The notes under the pieces were generated by a model. That model was not told the origin of the DNA, made no database searches, and saw only the letters and a list, made by a program, of their open reading frames with translations. A stretch of 9,133 nucleotides of DNA from Chloroflexota bacterium. Lineage in GTDB: Bacteria; Chloroflexota; Anaerolineae; J102. Made by a program: the position numbers and the translations under genes. Position 1 is the first letter of the stretch. Every line of letters begins with the position of its first letter. Location of the stretch: the NCBI GenBank assembly GCA_003353825.1, contig PIVW01000223.1:1-9133 (forward strand), in the 5' to 3' direction. Shown piece after piece: positions 6,506 to 9,133 of this stretch.

Positions 6506-6533
6506 TTGTGCGTTTTGATTTATTTCGTATAAA
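6506..6533 (+). promoter_or_regulatory. Possible sigma-70-type promoter for copy 3
   Basis: TTGTGC (6506-6511), a 16-base spacer and TATAAA (6528-6533), as at 3183-3210. The hexamers are unchanged although the spacer sequence between them has substitutions. Still tentative, because the -35 is poor and overlaps a hairpin arm. Confidence 0.25.
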
Positions 6534-6741
6534 CTTATTATTTTATGGGATAACAATAACTTGCCTCCAAGAATACTGGCACAATTGTTTAAGCGTATCC
6601 CCGTAATCTAGCCAAGTATCGACAGTCCCTACCAGGCTACCCGTTTGATACAAGAATGGCTTAATTTTTGCATGGTTATTACGAATACTTGATGACTATC
6701 TTTGTTTCTTTAGACATTCCAACAGACCAATAAGCAAGGCA

Positions 6742-6783
6742 GCTACTTGGACAATAACATCAATTTCTTGTCACTTTGGTAGC
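6742..6783 (+). promoter_or_regulatory. Leader stem-loop directly before the ribosome site of copy 3
   Basis: GCTAC (6742-6746)/GTAGC (6779-6783) and GACAA (6750-6754)/TTGTC (6768-6772) repeat the structure at 3400-3441. The only change, AATTTG to ACTTTG, is in the internal loop, so both stems are intact. The ribosome site AGAGGAG begins at 6785. Confidence 0.4.
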
Positions 6784-6784
6784 A

Positions 6785-6791
6785 AGAGGAG
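6785..6791 (+). promoter_or_regulatory. Strong ribosome binding site of copy 3
   Basis: AGAGGAG, 9 bases before the GTG at 6801, identical in sequence and spacing to that of copy 2. It decides the start of an otherwise open-ended reading frame. Confidence 0.8.
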
Positions 6792-6800
6792 TTATAAACA

Positions 6801-9133
6801 GTGGTCGCTTTGCAATGTTCTCAGATTATATCAGACGCAGTTACTGTCCCCGTTGACAACATCCGAACTCGCGCCTTGCCCTATTACATCCTGATTGTGT
6901 TTATCGGGCTCTGTTTTTTCTCCACCAGCAGTTGGTCTCTAAAGGCACCCCATAACGGAAGTATCGATTGCGATAGCTGCCATGGCGCAGAGGGGGATGA
7001 ATCGAGCCCCATCGTTGCAAAAACACCAGAGGAGCAAGAAACCCTTTGCAGGAGTTGTCACATTGAAGGAGGACTTGCCGATTCGCGCCCAGGCCTCATG
7101 CAATTCGCACTGCATACTGTCGAAAGTGGTGGCGAAACCATCGTGATCCGCTGCGGCGCCTGCCATGATCCTCATGGTCCCACGCAGACTACCGACCCCC
7201 ACACCGGTCAAACCGCCAACAATCTGTTTTTGATTCGATCCAATACAAACGATTATGTTACTCAGGCCAACGGTTCAGCCGTTTATCAGACCAATGTGGT
7301 CGCAGAAAACCCGAATACCTATACCTTTACTGAAGAACCGTACACCGGCATTTGCCAGAACTGCCACGCAAACACCACGCACTGGCAAAATGACGAAATG
7401 GAAGATCCTGTCCATAACAACGACAGACCCTGCGTGGACTGCCACACACATGAAAATGGCTTTCTTCACAGTGATGGTACCGGGACCAACTGTGGCGATG
7501 CCAATTCCTGCCACGGCCTACAAAAATCACATCCCACCCACCTTTTAACAGCTGCCGAAGGCGGTAAACTGGGGGGGATTGGTTGCGATGCATGTCACGA
7601 CACCAGTAATTTCCCTTCATTTACAGACACTGACGATCTAAGCACAACAGGCGTTTGCGATGACTGCCACAGCCCTGATGGCGCCTACGATGGCGTTAAC
7701 GATCCAGCCTATGGAGCCAAAGCCAACTTTGAATACGGCGTCTATCACGGCAATGAACTCGCCCCAGGTCGAGACAAGTGGTGTGCGGGTTGTCATGACG
7801 TTGACGTTGACAATGACGATGACGATGTCCCTTCCGTCATTTTTTCGATCCCCGCGCCCAATATTATTGGTGATGAAACCGCAGACTCGTTTTACGGTCC
7901 GGGTCTAGGCTATGGCTATTACAAGACAGGTCACGGCTTACCACCTACCGAAGCCTATCCAGCAAGCGGCGGCCTGACACCCGGAGCGGGCATGCAGTGC
8001 AGCGAGTGTCACGACTACAGAATGACCCACATTGACGGCGAGGCTGGCACTTATACTGCAACAGCCCTGATCGGCGATTCAAACGATTATCAACACGGCT
8101 ATCGGCTCAAGTCCGTCGATGGCGACATTCCCATGAACATTCCACGTGAACCGTACTTCGGCGGCGGGGGCTCCAGGATCTGGTCCCACGAATCAGACTT
8201 CCGCCTGTGCGTTAAGTGCCATGATTCATCGCAGTATCTGGTGAACTATGATGCTGAGAATCCAACGGCAACGTTTACGAACTTCTTTAAACTCACCCAG
8301 GACCGAGGTTTCCCCAATCAACATAATTATCATGTTAATACCTCTGGGCCGTCGGCCAACTACGCTCTTTATGACTCTGATTATAATCTCCTCCCAGATG
8401 GGGATGGGAGAGATAGCCGGATTTCATGCCCCGCGTGCCACAATGTTCATGGCTCAATCTACATGACCATGATTCGCGATGCCAGGCTGGTGGACTATAC
8501 CCCTCATCCTGTAGCCCAGTATGACGGCGCACTGACCATTTACACAGACGAGAACACGGTTCTTCCCCCTTCGGCTTCTGGTCTGTGTCCCCTGCCAGAG
8601 GACACCGGCCTCACCCTGGGTGAAAGCACTGGCGGAGCGTATAACGGTCGCTCAATGATGTGCGGACAATGCCACGGCGGTTGCTGGCAACCCTACGAAA
8701 GAACCCCGGTAAACTATGCCGCCTTCAACGATTCAGACGGCGACGGCGAGATGGATAGCACGGATACATGCCCGGTCGACTTTCAGGTAACACAAGACGA
8801 CAGCGACGGCGACGGTTGGGGTGACGTATGCGACCCGTGCCCAGATGATCCTTCAAATGTAAACGACACTAGTCTGGATACCGACAACGATGGCGTCGGT
8901 GACAACTGTGATATCTGTCCCAACGATCCGTTCAATGATCCTGATGACGACGGTCTCTGTGAAACGGATACCTGCCCCTACGACGCTGATGATGATTTTG
9001 ACAGTGACGGCATCTGCGGTGATGTCGATAATTGCCCCCTGATTGCCAATGCCACTCAAATAGATACAGACGGTGACGGCGTCGGCAATGACTGCGACAA
9101 CTGCCCCAATACCCCCAACCCCGACCAGATCGA
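6801..9133 (+). CDS. Secreted 13-heme-motif c-type cytochrome with TSP3 stalk (copy 3, cut by the window edge)
   Basis: The frame from GTG 6801 is open without a stop to the right edge (777 codons plus two bases). Its end, including the C-terminal beta domain expected from its siblings, lies outside. The signal peptide (about residues 1-46) starts MVALQCSQII like copy 2, then YYILIVFIGLCFF and SSWS/LKAPHN. Heme sites run from C57 (CDSCH) to C621 (CGQCH): 12 CXXCH plus CGDANSCH at 231-238. TSP3 repeats start at residue 644 and reach the edge. It is distinguished by an acidic insert VDVDNDDDDV right after heme 9 (residues 334-343, where copies 1 and 2 have only DA), by SHESDFRL instead of ADVSHYRL before heme 11, and by its own loops around hemes 11 to 13. 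Nothing suggests a pseudogene. Confidence 0.92.
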   Translation, partial: MVALQCSQIISDAVTVPVDNIRTRALPYYILIVFIGLCFFSTSSWSLKAPHNGSIDCDSCHGAEGDESSPIVAKTPEEQETLCRSCHIEGGLADSRPGLMQFALHTVESGGETIVIRCGACHDPHGPTQTTDPHTGQTANNLFLIRSNTNDYVTQANGSAVYQTNVVAENPNTYTFTEEPYTGICQNCHANTTHWQNDEMEDPVHNNDRPCVDCHTHENGFLHSDGTGTNCGDANSCHGLQKSHPTHLLTAAEGGKLGGIGCDACHDTSNFPSFTDTDDLSTTGVCDDCHSPDGAYDGVNDPAYGAKANFEYGVYHGNELAPGRDKWCAGCHDVDVDNDDDDVPSVIFSIPAPNIIGDETADSFYGPGLGYGYYKTGHGLPPTEAYPASGGLTPGAGMQCSECHDYRMTHIDGEAGTYTATALIGDSNDYQHGYRLKSVDGDIPMNIPREPYFGGGGSRIWSHESDFRLCVKCHDSSQYLVNYDAENPTATFTNFFKLTQDRGFPNQHNYHVNTSGPSANYALYDSDYNLLPDGDGRDSRISCPACHNVHGSIYMTMIRDARLVDYTPHPVAQYDGALTIYTDENTVLPPSASGLCPLPEDTGLTLGESTGGAYNGRSMMCGQCHGGCWQPYERTPVNYAAFNDSDGDGEMDSTDTCPVDFQVTQDDSDGDGWGDVCDPCPDDPSNVNDTSLDTDNDGVGDNCDICPNDPFNDPDDDGLCETDTCPYDADDDFDSDGICGDVDNCPLIANATQIDTDGDGVGNDCDNCPNTPNPDQI
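7800..7829 (+). repeat. In-frame GACGTT/GACGAT short tandem expansion in copy 3
   Basis: Codons gtt gac gtt gac aat gac gat gac gat gtc replace the two codons gat gcc of copies 1 and 2, a net gain of 24 bases. The run looks like hexamer slippage from the GACGAT already present in the siblings. It adds six Asp and one Asn next to the ninth heme motif and keeps the frame. Confidence 0.75.
8730..9133 (+). repeat. TSP3 calcium-binding repeat region of copy 3 (partial)
   Basis: Residues 644 to the edge carry the same units as copies 1 and 2, with Cys pairs VCDPC, NCDIC, LCETDTC, ICGDVDNC and DCDNC. The last unit is cut by the window end at NPDQI, so whether its final loop is degenerate as in the siblings cannot be seen. 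Confidence 0.85.

Larger units (their letters stand above)
6318..6800 (+). other. Spacer between copies 2 and 3 (483 bp), also the copy 3 leader
   Basis: A second version of 2996-3458 with the same order of elements: hairpins at 6356-6374 and 6399-6418, a small hairpin at 6497-6511, promoter-like hexamers at 6506-6533, a leader stem-loop at 6742-6783 and the ribosome site at 6785-6791. It is 20 bp longer, mainly through 14 extra bases after the ACAATT near 6585 and 8 near 6721. No gene is supported in it. Confidence 0.8.
192..9133 (+). repeat. Tandem array of three ~3.3 kb gene-plus-spacer units
   Basis: Copies 1, 2 and 3 and their two spacers align in the same order, with a step of 3342 bases between the two GTG starts. 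Homology of copy 1 to the others begins near base 192 (TTGATTGTGTTTATCGGGCT) and is absent upstream. The array continues past the right edge, so more copies may follow. Confidence 0.9.

Overview
The window holds three tandem paralogues of one large secreted protein, all on the + strand, preceded by the last codons of an NHL beta-propeller gene. Each paralogue has the same architecture: signal peptide, a c-type multiheme region of about 560 residues (12 CXXCH motifs plus one CX5CH motif, so up to 13 hemes), a Cys-rich, Asp-rich thrombospondin type 3 (TSP3) calcium-binding stalk of about 145 residues, and a C-terminal beta-rich domain of about 170 residues. Copies 1 (128-2995) and 2 (3459-6317) are complete. 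Copy 3 (6801 to the right edge) is open and is cut by the window inside the TSP3 stalk.

Layout: 1-116, 3' end of an NHL-repeat gene; 128-2995, cytochrome copy 1; 2996-3458, AT-rich spacer with conserved hairpins, a possible weak promoter and a structured leader; 3459-6317, cytochrome copy 2; 6318-6800, a second version of the same spacer; 6801-9133, cytochrome copy 3 (partial). Each spacer plus gene has been copied as a unit of about 3.3 kb. Copy 1 differs in its first ~21 codons and its upstream region, and appears to be translated in close coupling with the NHL gene. Copies 2 and 3 share a GTG start, a strong AGAGGAG ribosome site and a leader hairpin.

The genome type suggested is a Gram-negative, respiring bacterium with a large c-type cytochrome inventory, of the kind found in metal-reducing or syntrophic Desulfobacterota and some marine Proteobacteria. 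This is inference from gene content; no rRNA or other marker is present, so no taxon can be assigned. The proteins have export signals and no evident membrane anchor after the signal peptide. They are best read as periplasmic or, more likely, extracellular electron carriers in which a heme core is held on a Ca-stabilised stalk with a terminal beta domain. NHL-propeller proteins are common neighbours of extracellular cytochromes, which fits this view. The paralogues mix near-identical stretches (synonymous changes only) with hypervariable loops, which suggests gene conversion or strong purifying selection on the heme core together with diversification of surface loops.
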